DNA of 5,021 bases, taken from positions 1 through 5,021 of the forward strand of contig SKOX01000366.1 of assembly GCA_007119835.1 (NCBI GenBank), given 5' to 3'. Below the pieces are notes generated by a model. It was not told where the DNA came from. It searched no databases and saw only the letters and a list, made by a program, of their open reading frames with translations. Below, in pieces: positions 1 to 5,021 of this stretch (the first letter of the stretch is position 1; each line of letters opens with the position of its first letter). The position numbers were made by a program, and so were the translations under genes. The stretch is from Paracoccaceae bacterium (GTDB lineage: Bacteria > Pseudomonadota > Alphaproteobacteria > Rhodobacterales > Rhodobacteraceae).

Positions 1-663
1 GGCACGCGCCAGCGCGGCGTGGCGTGGTCGATGGGTGAAGACCTGGGTCGCGAAATCCTCGAGGTCGAGGCGCAGGCGGTCGACCACCGATTCGAACCAG
101 GTCAGCGCCACGGCCGCCGGCACGGCCACCGCCATGCCCGCCGCGGTCGTCAGCAGCGCCTCCCAGATGCCGCCCGCGAGCACCCCGGGATCAGCAGCGA
201 CGCCGGCCGCCTCGAGGCCACGAAACGCTGCGATCATGCCGAGCACGGTTCCCAGCAGCCCGAGCAGCGGCGCGATCAGGGCGATGAGCTCGAGCGTCCT
301 CAGCCCGGCGCGCGCCTCCGCCAGAGCGCGCTTGGCGACGCGCGCCGTCTCCTCGCGCGCAGCCGCCTCGGGAAGCGTCTCGACCGCGGCGAGACCCGCG
401 GCCAGAACCCGGCAGGCGACGCTCGAGCGGCCGCTCGCGAGCACGGCATGCGCCTCCTGCGGGCGGCCGACGCGCCAGCAGGCGAGCGCCCGCTCCGCCC
501 GGTCGCGCGACCAGGCGCCGGCAGCGACCAGCTGCCAGAGCTTCCAGAGGAAGGTCGCGAGCGCCACCACCGACAGCGCCGCAATGGCCCAAAGCGCCGG
601 TCCGCCGCGGGCGAGAAGCTCCGCGGCCGGCGCGAGCGCCGAGGGCAGGTTGGCTGCGTCCAT
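1..663 (-). CDS. MotA/TolQ/ExbB-family proton channel protein (C-terminus cut by window edge)
   Basis: Inner-membrane proton channel subunit of the ExbB/TolQ family, which uses the proton motive force with an ExbD/TolR partner to drive TonB- or Tol-type energy transfer. The 221 visible residues begin MDAANLPSAL. Three hydrophobic segments lie at about residues 22-46, 125-148 and 163-190. The second contains APLLGLLGTVLGMI and the third GIWEALLTTAAGMAVAVPA, both hallmark stretches of the family. T139, E168 and T173 sit where E. coli ExbB has the pore residues T148, E176 and T181. There is no long N-terminal extension, so this is the short ExbB form; at about 220 residues it is probably nearly complete, and the stop lies just outside the window. 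The ATG at 663 follows a G-rich ribosome binding site (positions 673-678). An exbD/tolR-like gene is expected next, off the left edge; that is inference. The family is certain, ExbB versus TolQ is not, so no symbol is given. Confidence 0.93.
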   Translation of the reverse strand, partial: MDAANLPSALAPAAELLARGGPALWAIAALSVVALATFLWKLWQLVAAGAWSRDRAERALACWRVGRPQEAHAVLASGRSSVACRVLAAGLAAVETLPEAAAREETARVAKRALAEARAGLRTLELIALIAPLLGLLGTVLGMIAAFRGLEAAGVAADPGVLAGGIWEALLTTAAGMAVAVPAAVALTWFESVVDRLRLDLEDFATQVFTHRPRHAALARA

Positions 664-676
664 GGGCGACGTCCCC

Positions 677-690
677 CCGTCTTCCGACGG
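677..690 (-). repeat. Short hairpin with GNRA-type loop next to the ExbB-like gene's ribosome binding site
   Basis: Arms CCGTC and GACGG are separated by 4 bases. In the minus-strand transcript this reads as a 5-bp stem closed by GGAA, a GNRA-type tetraloop. The 3' arm runs directly into the G-run that acts as ribosome binding site, so the stem could affect access to it. It is short, and in DNA this GC-rich it could occur by chance. Confidence 0.25.
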
Positions 691-825
691 CTCCGGACCG
701 CACCCCGCCCCGTCGCCGCGCCGGGGTGCCTAGCAGGAAACCCGCCGAGCCGGAAGCCGCAGGGGCGCGGGCGCAGCCACGCGCACGTTATTCGAGCGGT
801 TTCGGGATCGGCCGGCCCTTGCGCC

Positions 826-842
826 GCGGTGCGCCGCACCGC
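826..842. repeat. Inverted repeat upstream of the DUF2282 gene
   Basis: Perfect 7-bp arms GCGGTGC and GCACCGC are separated by GCC. The repeat lies 51 bases before the ATG of the DUF2282 gene, in the 230-base region between two divergent genes. It could be an operator or a leader hairpin. I found no convincing -35/-10 pair around it to decide which, and no copy elsewhere in the window. The rest of 664-893 shows no further gene or recognisable site. Confidence 0.3.
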
Positions 843-893
843 AGGTATGCGCGGACGCCGGCGCTGGTTCCGGCATGCAAGGGAGACGAGCCC

Positions 894-1172
894 ATGGCAC
901 GCATCGCCATCGGAGCGGCCGCGCTGCTGGCGGCGGGCATTTCGGCCGCGGCCGCCGCTGCCGAGGAGCGGTGCTACGGCATCGCTCCGGCCGGAGAGAA
1001 CGACGGGATCAACGGCGAGGCGGCGCCGGGAACCTCGGCGGTGGACTACCAGGGCAACGCCTGGGTCTGGGTCGAGGACGGCACCTGCGCCCGCATTACC
1101 CGCCCGCCGCAGCCGGACGGGACGCCGCGGCGGGGCAGCATCGAGCCGCTCGAGCGCGACCTGCCGTCCTGA
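894..1172 (+). CDS. DUF2282 (BufA1/bufferin-like) small secreted protein, two-cysteine variant
   Basis: Encodes 92 residues. Residues 1 to about 23 form a Sec signal peptide (a basic residue at 3, then a hydrophobic Ala/Leu stretch ending in AAA). The mature part starts near EERCYGIAPAGEND and continues with GTSAVDYQGNAWVWV and EDGTC, which follow the DUF2282 pattern (CYG..AG.ND, GTS.VDYQGNAW, GTC). Members of this family are periplasmic and, as BufA1 bufferins, can be copper-binding peptides modified by a DUF692 enzyme (BufB) with a DUF2063 partner (BufC). The usual family pattern has four cysteines; here only C27 and C65 remain, with Gly at the ND-C position and no Cys before GTS. Residues 66-92 form a Pro/Arg/Glu-rich tail. 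The ATG at 894 has an AAGGGAGA ribosome binding site; earlier in-frame starts would put about 56 non-secretory residues before the signal peptide. No bufB or bufC is present in the window. The gene converges on the Deg protease, 8 bases between stops. Confidence 0.82.
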   Translation: MARIAIGAAALLAAGISAAAAAAEERCYGIAPAGENDGINGEAAPGTSAVDYQGNAWVWVEDGTCARITRPPQPDGTPRRGSIEPLERDLPS

Positions 1173-1183
1173 GGGCGGCCTCA
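1170..1183. repeat. Small inverted repeat spanning both convergent stop codons
   Basis: TGAGG (1170-1174) and CCTCA (1179-1183) form a 5-bp stem with a GCGG loop. The arms contain the TGA stop of the DUF2282 gene and the TGA stop of the opposite-strand protease. It could be a weak bidirectional terminator, but there is no T-tract on either side and the stem is short. Confidence 0.25.
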
Positions 1184-2608
1184 ACCCTCGATCGCGACAT
1201 AGAGCGAGGCGTCGCCGCGCCGGACCTGCAGCAGCAGCGGCCGCTGCGCCGTCCGCGCCGCGATCCAGGCCGCCGCGACGTCCTCCGGCGCCGTGACCGG
1301 CGCCCGGCCGGCCTCCAGAATGAGATCGCCCGTCCGGACGCCCGCCTCCGCACCGAGCCCGCCCGGACGCACGCGCCGCACGACGACGCCGCCCGTCTCG
1401 GGCCCGAGCTCGGCCCGAAGCGCGTCGGTCAGCGGCCTGAGGGCGAGGCCGAGGCGCTCCTCTTCGCGAGCCTCCGTGAAATCGCGCGCGGGCGACGCGG
1501 GCCGGGGCTGTTCGGCGAGCGCAAGCGTGACCGTCGCGCCGGACCCGCCGTCCCGGAGATAGCCGAGGGTCAGCGTTGTGCCGGGCGCCATATCGGCCAC
1601 GGCGCGGGTAACGTCGCGGGCGGTGTCGACGGCGCGGCCGTCGAGCCCGACGACGACGTCGCCCGGTCGCAGGCCGGCAGTCTCTGCCGGGCTGTCCGGC
1701 TCGATGCTGTCGACGAGCGCGCCACCCTCCCGGTCGTAACCGAAGGCCCGGGCCATCACGTCGTCGAAGTCCTGGAGCCTGAGGCCGGTGTAGCCACGGC
1801 GGACCTCGCCCGTCGCGATCAGCTGGCTCACGACCCGCTCGGCGGTGCTGGAAGGCACCGCGAAGCCGATGCCGACGCTGGCCCCGGTCGGCGAGAAGAT
1901 CGCGGTGTTCACGCCGACGACCTCGCCCTCGGCGTTGAAGAGCGGGCCGCCCGAGTTGCCGACGTTGATCGCGGCGTCGGTCTGCAGGAAGCCGTCGTGC
2001 GGGCCGAGGGCGATGTCGCGCTGCCGGGCGGAGAGAACGCCGACCGTCACGGTGCCGCCAAGGCCGAAGGGGCTGCCGGCCGCGATCGTCCATGATCCGC
2101 GGTCGAGCGCATCGGAATCGCCCCAGGCCGCAATCACCGGCACGCCGCCGAAGGCGGACGGATCGACGCGCAGGACCGCGAGGTCGGTCGCGGAATCCGA
2201 GCCCACGATCTCGGCCGGATGCGTCGAGCCGTCGTCGAGCACCACCTCGATCTCGGTTGCCTGATCGATGACGTGGTGGTTGGTGACGATATGACCCTCG
2301 CGCGTGACGAAGAAGCCCGAGCCGGTGGCGCGCCCCACCCGCGGGCGGAAATCGCCGCGCTCGCGCATGTGGTCGGCGAGGCCTTCCGGCAGCCCTGAGG
2401 GCAGGTCGGGCACGAAGATCTGCCGGGTCTGGACGGCGACGACCGCGCCGCCTGTGCGGGCGACGATCGCGGCGAAGTCGAGGGGTGCGGCGCCTTCCGG
2501 CACGGCGCGGTCGGTCCTGATCTCCCCGGCGCGGACATCGGCGGCGCCGGGCGCGATCAGGGCGAGGGTCGCGGCGAGGATCGCGGCGCGTGAGCGGCGA
2601 TGCGGCAT
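1181..2608 (-). CDS. degP: Do/Deg-family periplasmic serine endoprotease (trypsin-like domain plus two PDZ domains)
   Basis: HtrA-type protease and chaperone for misfolded envelope proteins, 475 residues, a normal length for DegP/DegQ/MucD. Residues 1-27 are a signal peptide (MPHRRSR, then a hydrophobic stretch, cleavage probably after VRA). The protease domain spans about 40-260 with a complete catalytic triad: H112 in IVTNHHVID, D142 in ATDLAVLRVD and S219 in VGNSGGPLF. PDZ1 is about 270-365 (RGYTGLRL, then AGLRPGDVVVGLDG), and PDZ2 about 385-472 (LGLALRPL, then AGVRTGDLILEAG). The start at 2608 is chosen because a strong AGGAGG ribosome binding site lies 7 bases upstream and the signal peptide begins there; the in-frame ATG at 2647 would add 13 residues ahead of it. 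rluA is upstream on the same strand, 157 bases away, separated by a hairpin, so separate transcription is likely. The protein could equally be called degQ or mucD; the paralogue cannot be settled from sequence alone. Confidence 0.96.
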   Translation of the reverse strand: MPHRRSRAAILAATLALIAPGAADVRAGEIRTDRAVPEGAAPLDFAAIVARTGGAVVAVQTRQIFVPDLPSGLPEGLADHMRERGDFRPRVGRATGSGFFVTREGHIVTNHHVIDQATEIEVVLDDGSTHPAEIVGSDSATDLAVLRVDPSAFGGVPVIAAWGDSDALDRGSWTIAAGSPFGLGGTVTVGVLSARQRDIALGPHDGFLQTDAAINVGNSGGPLFNAEGEVVGVNTAIFSPTGASVGIGFAVPSSTAERVVSQLIATGEVRRGYTGLRLQDFDDVMARAFGYDREGGALVDSIEPDSPAETAGLRPGDVVVGLDGRAVDTARDVTRAVADMAPGTTLTLGYLRDGGSGATVTLALAEQPRPASPARDFTEAREEERLGLALRPLTDALRAELGPETGGVVVRRVRPGGLGAEAGVRTGDLILEAGRAPVTAPEDVAAAWIAARTAQRPLLLQVRRGDASLYVAIEG

Positions 2609-2615
2609 GCGGCAG

Positions 2616-2624
2616 CCTCCTCCC
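2616..2624 (-). promoter_or_regulatory. Ribosome binding site that fixes the Deg protease start
   Basis: On the minus strand this reads GGGAGGAGG, 7 bases before the ATG at 2608. It is the strongest Shine-Dalgarno match in the window. It lies inside what would be coding sequence if the longer start at 2647 were used, so it favours the shorter protein. Confidence 0.75.
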
Positions 2625-2631
2625 GAGGTGG

Positions 2632-2662
2632 GGCGCCTTCCGGCCACCGCCGGTCCGGCGCC
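2632..2662 (-). repeat. Interrupted stem in the Deg protease leader
   Basis: GGCGCC at 2632-2637 can pair with GGCGCC at 2657-2662, and CCGG at 2640-2643 with CCGG at 2650-2653, leaving a 6-base loop and a small internal bulge. It lies in the presumed 5' untranslated leader, just upstream of the ribosome binding site, which it does not cover. The individual arms are self-complementary GC words that are common in such DNA, so support is weak. Confidence 0.2.
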
Positions 2663-2674
2663 TGCTGGATCGAC

Positions 2675-2700
2675 AACGGCGGCGGCGTCCGCCTGGTTGC
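2675..2700 (-). promoter_or_regulatory. Possible ECF-sigma (EcfG/RpoE-like) promoter for the Deg protease
   Basis: On the minus strand GCAAC (2700-2696) is followed, after 17 bases, by CGTT (2678-2675). The EcfG promoter of the alphaproteobacterial general stress response is GGAAC, 16-17 bases, CGTT, so there is one mismatch and correct spacing. It lies about 67 bases before the ATG, a sensible distance, and the gene is of a kind often under envelope or general stress control. The motif is short, so this is a hypothesis. Confidence 0.3.
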
Positions 2701-2733
2701 ATGACGAGACTTAGCGCGCGCGCCAGACCTGTC

Positions 2734-2751
2734 CCGCGGCAACTGCCGCGG
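2734..2751 (-). terminator. Hairpin just downstream of rluA, possible terminator without a U-tract
   Basis: Perfect inverted repeat CCGCGGCA and TGCCGCGG with two bases between arms, giving a 7-bp all-G/C stem with a 4-base loop. It begins 14 bases after the rluA stop codon, the classic place for a terminator, and would separate rluA from the Deg protease gene. No run of T follows in the minus direction, so it is either a U-less terminator, an mRNA-stabilising 3' stem, or a protein-binding dyad. Confidence 0.5.
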
Positions 2752-2765
2752 CGCATGAAGCACCC

Positions 2766-3389
2766 TCAGAAGGGCGTCGGCACCTCGAAGCTCACGTGCG
2801 CGCCGCCGATGGGATGCCGGAACCCGATACGCTCCGCGTGGAGCTGGAGCCGCGGCCCCAAGGCGGCGTCGCCGGGGGCCCGATCGCCATAGAGCGGGTC
2901 GCCGAGGATCGGGTGGCCAAGCGCCAGGCAATGCACCCGGAGCTGGTGGCTCCGCCCGGTATGCGGCGCGAGGGCGAGGCGCGTGGCATCCGCCTCCCGC
3001 GCGATCACCCGCCAGTCGGTCAGCGCCGCCCGGCCCCGCTCGCGACAGACCATCTGCCGCGGCCGGTTCGGCCAGTCGCAGGCGAGCGGCAGGTCGATAC
3101 GCCCGGCCTCCCCCGCCACGCACCCGGCGACGCGGGCGACGTAGCCCTTGGAGACCTGCCGCCGCTCGAACTGCCAGCCGAGATGCCGCTGGGCGAGGGC
3201 GGAGCGGGCGTAGACCATAAGCCCAGACGTGTCCCGGTCGAGACGGTGGACGCTGCGCGCCTCGGGAAAGACCGCGCGCACCCGCGCCTCGGCGCAGTCC
3301 TGCGGACCCGGCGGCTTGGCGGGAACGCTGTGCAGGCCCGACGGCTTGTTGATGACGACGAGGGACGCGTCGAGATGGACGAGGCGCAT
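2766..3389 (-). CDS. rluA: RluA-type dual-specificity rRNA/tRNA pseudouridine synthase
   Basis: Converts uridine to pseudouridine; E. coli RluA acts on 23S rRNA U746 and on U32 of several tRNAs. The 207-residue protein matches the RluA branch rather than RluC/RluD: no S4 domain, VVINKPSGLHSVP at 11-23, catalytic motif HRLDRDTSG at 48-56 with D51 as the catalytic aspartate, then the RluA-typical CDWPNRPRQMVC at 104-115 and GRSHQLRVH at 145-153, LGHPILGDPLYG at 157-168. It ends with EVPTPF, comparable to the E. coli end. Length is close to E. coli RluA (219). The start is uncertain: the ATG at 3389 matches the family best but has no Shine-Dalgarno and abuts a hairpin; an in-frame ATG at 3455 would add 22 residues, also without a good ribosome binding site; one at 3533 would overlap the divergent stress gene. 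It is transcribed away from the universal stress gene and toward the Deg protease. Confidence 0.94.
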   Translation of the reverse strand: MRLVHLDASLVVINKPSGLHSVPAKPPGPQDCAEARVRAVFPEARSVHRLDRDTSGLMVYARSALAQRHLGWQFERRQVSKGYVARVAGCVAGEAGRIDLPLACDWPNRPRQMVCRERGRAALTDWRVIAREADATRLALAPHTGRSHQLRVHCLALGHPILGDPLYGDRAPGDAALGPRLQLHAERIGFRHPIGGAHVSFEVPTPF

Positions 3390-3404
3390 CGCGCCGAAGG
3401 CGCG
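3390..3404 (-). repeat. Perfect 6-bp hairpin directly abutting the chosen rluA start
   Basis: CGCGCC and GGCGCG flank a 3-base loop, ending at the base before the ATG at 3389. If that ATG is used, the stem occupies the place of the Shine-Dalgarno sequence. If the ATG at 3455 is used, it is simply coding sequence for a short Arg-Ala-Phe-Gly-Ala stretch. Confidence 0.4.
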
Positions 3405-3407
3405 TGG

Positions 3408-3421
3408 CTGATCCAGATCAT
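3408..3421 (+). promoter_or_regulatory. FNR/FixK/Anr-like binding site upstream of the universal stress gene
   Basis: The sequence CTGATCCAGATCAT matches 8 of 10 defined bases of TTGAT-N4-ATCAA, with a perfect TGAT/ATCA core and the correct 4-base spacer. Its centre is 62 bases before the ATG at 3477. If it acts as a class II activator site at -41.5, transcription would start near 3456, giving a roughly 20-base leader that carries the ribosome binding site. The bases at the matching -10 position (TGC then GACGCT, 3441-3449) keep only the two most conserved -10 bases plus an extended TG. Universal stress genes are known targets of FNR-type regulators in other proteobacteria. Confidence 0.4.
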
Positions 3422-3476
3422 TGCGATCCGCGCGGCCGGATGCGACGCTGGTCATGCAGCATCTGGAGGAAGGCTC

Positions 3477-3911
3477 ATGTACCGTCACGTCCTGGTTCCC
3501 ATCGATCTCGGCCATGCGGAAGTCGGCGACCACATCCTGAAGGTCGCGAAGTTTCTCGCCGGTACCTCAGGCAAGGTCAGCGTTCTGAGCGTGCTCGAAC
3601 CGGTACCGGGCTACGTCGCCAACTACATCCCCCGCGAAGTCTCGGACAAGTCCCGGGAGGAATCGCGCCACAGGCTCGAGGAGAAGGTCCGCACGGCCGG
3701 CCTCAGCGCCGAGGTCGTGCTGCGCACCGGCAACGCGGCCAACGAGATCCTCGAGGAGGTGCGCGAGACCGGCTGCGACGCGGTGGTCATCGGGTCGCAC
3801 CGGCCCGACTACCGCGACTACTTCATCGGGTCGACGGCGGCCCGGGTCGTGCGCCACGCGACCTGCACGGTCGTCGTGGAGAGGACGGGGCCGCTGACGC
3901 CCGAGACCTGA
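3477..3911 (+). CDS. Universal stress protein (UspA family, UspF/UspG-like nucleotide site)
   Basis: A single Usp domain of 144 residues, the normal length; a small cytoplasmic alpha/beta protein whose relatives bind ATP and support survival under starvation, oxidative stress or oxygen limitation. MYRHVLVPIDLG at 1-12 is the usual first strand. The central segment at 49-70 is charged and helical. CDAVVIGSHRP at 100-110 and FIGSTAARVVRHATCTVVV at 116-134 form the C-terminal nucleotide-binding region. The loop reads G-S-H-R, 8 residues, G-S, rather than the G-x2-G-x9-G-S/T of the MJ0577 type; the same spacing is seen in E. coli UspF/UspG. The start is set by GGAGG, 7 bases upstream of ATG. The gene is divergent from rluA, with a possible FNR-like site between them, and converges on pgi with 19 bases between stops, so it is probably monocistronic. 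The specific physiological role is unknown. Confidence 0.95.
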   Translation: MYRHVLVPIDLGHAEVGDHILKVAKFLAGTSGKVSVLSVLEPVPGYVANYIPREVSDKSREESRHRLEEKVRTAGLSAEVVLRTGNAANEILEEVRETGCDAVVIGSHRPDYRDYFIGSTAARVVRHATCTVVVERTGPLTPET

Positions 3912-3930
3912 GCGGAGGCGGGTGCCGCGC

Positions 3931-5021
3931 TCACCGCCGACGCGTGGCGAGGCGGGCGAGGAGGCCTGCGGTCGATCCGTCCTTGCCGGGATCGGCCGCG
4001 CCCTTCTCGACCATGGGCAGGAGGTCGGTCGCCATTTCCTTGCCGAGCTCGACACCCCACTGGTCGAAGGAGTTGATGCCCCAGATCGTGCCCTCGACGA
4101 AGACCCGGTGCTCGTAGAGGGCGATGATCCGGCCGAGGGTGAACGGGTCGAGCCGGCGGTAGAGGAGCGTCGTCGAGGGCCGGTTGCCGGGGAAGACCCG
4201 GTGAGGGGCGAGGGCGGGGTCCTTCGACGCGGCCTCGGCCTCGTCGAGGCTGCGACCGCGCATGAGGGCCTCGGACTGGGCGAGGCAGTTCGCGACCAAG
4301 AGGTCGTGGTGGTGGCGCAGGTCGGTCTCGTGGCCCTCCGCCGCCACGAGGAACTCGCAGGGGATGACGTCGGTGCCCTGGTGGATCAGCTGGAAGAAGG
4401 CGTGCTGGCCGTTGGTGCCGGGCTCGCCCCAGACGATCGGGCCGGTCGCGGTGGGCACGGGTGACCCGTCGAGGGTGACACGCTTGCCGTTCGATTCCAT
4501 GTCGAGCTGCTGGAGGTAGGCCGGCAGACGCGCAAGGCGCTGGTCGTAGGGCAGCACGGCGCGCGAGGGATAGCCCATGGCATTTCGGTGCCAGATGCCG
4601 ACGAGGGCGAGGAGGACCGGCATGTTCGCCTCGAGCGGCGCCACGGCGAAGTGCCGGTCCATAGTGTGCGCGCCGGTGAGGAAGTCGGTGAAGCGGTCGG
4701 GACCGATGGCGATCATCAGCGGCAGGCCGACGGCCGACCAGACCGAGTAGCGGCCGCCGACCCAGTCCCAGAAGCCGAAGACCCGGTCCTCGGCGATGCC
4801 GAAGTCGGCGGTCTTGTCGAGGGCGGTCGAGACGGCGGCGAGATGCTCGCCTGCCCGCTCCCCGAGCGCCTCCTCGAGCCAGCCGCGGGCGGTGCGGGCG
4901 TTGGTCATCGTCTCGACGGTGGTGAAGGTCTTGGAGGCGACGACGACGAGGGTGCGGGCGGGATCGAGGCGGGCGAGCGTGTCGCGGATGTGGGCGCCGT
5001 CGACGTTCGAGACGTAGTGGA
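3931..5021 (-). CDS. pgi: Glucose-6-phosphate isomerase (N-terminus cut by window edge)
   Basis: Interconverts glucose 6-phosphate and fructose 6-phosphate in the cytosol, for glycolysis and gluconeogenesis. The 362 complete visible residues start within [11 protein letters not shown] and continue with [14 protein letters not shown], a conserved sugar-phosphate-binding stretch. PGI signature 1 is at fragment residues 87-98 ([12 protein letters not shown]) and signature 2 near 314-328 ([15 protein letters not shown]). By fragment numbering the catalytic residues are intact: E199 in [13 protein letters not shown]230 in AAEGHETD and K327 in VELGKE, equivalent to E. coli E355, H386 and K514. Bacterial PGIs are about 545 residues, so about 185 N-terminal residues and the promoter lie beyond the right edge. 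The protein ends with a basic tail (ATRRR). No frameshift or missing motif is seen. An internal ATG at 4908 is not the start, because conserved PGI sequence continues in frame upstream of it. Confidence 0.98.
   Translation of the reverse strand, partial: HYVSNVDGAHIRDTLARLDPARTLVVVASKTFTTVETMTNARTARGWLEEALGERAGEHLAAVSTALDKTADFGIAEDRVFGFWDWVGGRYSVWSAVGLPLMIAIGPDRFTDFLTGAHTMDRHFAVAPLEANMPVLLALVGIWHRNAMGYPSRAVLPYDQRLARLPAYLQQLDMESNGKRVTLDGSPVPTATGPIVWGEPGTNGQHAFFQLIHQGTDVIPCEFLVAAEGHETDLRHHHDLLVANCLAQSEALMRGRSLDEAEAASKDPALAPHRVFPGNRPSTTLLYRRLDPFTLGRIIALYEHRVFVEGTIWGINSFDQWGVELGKEMATDLLPMVEKGAADPGKDGSTAGLLARLATRRR

Noticed and set aside
819..851. Sigma-70-type promoter for the DUF2282 gene (TTGCGC and TATGCG)
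   Set aside because: The spacer is 21 bases, too long, and other spacings give poor -10 matches.
726..893. Longer N-terminus for the DUF2282 protein
   Set aside because: It would place about 56 Arg/Pro-rich residues before an evident signal peptide, while the ATG at 894 has its own ribosome binding site.
19..1296. A 425-codon open frame on the plus strand
   Set aside because: It is antisense to the ExbB-like gene and runs through the DUF2282 gene in the wrong frame; its product is Arg-rich low-complexity sequence.
875..2095. A 406-codon open frame on the plus strand opposite the protease
   Set aside because: It lies opposite a protease with a complete catalytic triad and two PDZ domains, and its own translation shows no recognisable domain.
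300..2756. An 818-codon open frame on the minus strand crossing four regions
   Set aside because: It overlaps the ExbB-like gene, the DUF2282 gene and the Deg protease in other frames and translates to Arg/Gly/Ala/Pro-rich sequence with no family motif; stop-poor frames are expected at this GC content.
3390..3533. Longest possible rluA start at 3533
   Set aside because: It would overlap the start, ribosome binding site and first codons of the universal stress gene, and the added residues do not resemble the RluA N-terminus.
3910..3932. Terminator between the universal stress gene and pgi
   Set aside because: Only 4-5 bp arms with long loops can be drawn in the 19-base gap and there is no T-run, so nothing better than chance is seen.

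Overview
The window is a gene-dense, very GC-rich stretch of bacterial chromosome. Five protein families can be recognised with confidence: an ExbB/TolQ-type proton channel, a Do/Deg serine protease, an RluA pseudouridine synthase, a universal stress protein and phosphoglucose isomerase. A sixth, small gene encodes a DUF2282 (BufA1/bufferin-like) secreted protein. The strong G/C preference at third codon positions, the AGGAGG-type ribosome binding sites and the mix of families fit a high-GC Proteobacterium, most likely an alphaproteobacterium. This is inference from composition and family mix; no rRNA or marker gene is present to confirm it. No mobile element, tRNA, rRNA or CRISPR is visible.

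Layout, left to right. Positions 1-663 (minus) hold an ExbB-like gene that runs off the left edge. A 230-base divergent intergenic region follows (664-893), containing two short inverted repeats. The DUF2282 gene (894-1172, plus) converges on a Deg-family protease (1181-2608, minus) with only 8 bases between the stop codons. The protease has a clear ribosome binding site and a possible ECF-sigma-type promoter in the 157-base gap upstream. A perfect inverted repeat just after the rluA stop codon lies in the same gap. rluA (2766-3389, minus) is divergent from a universal stress protein gene (3477-3911, plus). Between them lies an FNR/FixK-like palindrome. The universal stress gene converges, 19 bases apart, on the C-terminal two thirds of pgi (3931-5021, minus), whose start is beyond the right edge.

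Functionally this is a patchwork of short, mostly independent transcription units covering envelope energisation, envelope protein quality control, RNA modification, stress response and central carbon metabolism. It is not one dedicated pathway, and I do not see a new multi-gene system. The two observations most worth following are: the DUF2282 protein keeps only the two outer cysteines of the family's usual four and stands without the usual bufferin partner genes within this window; and the FNR-like box sits at the right distance for an oxygen- or redox-controlled promoter of the universal stress gene.
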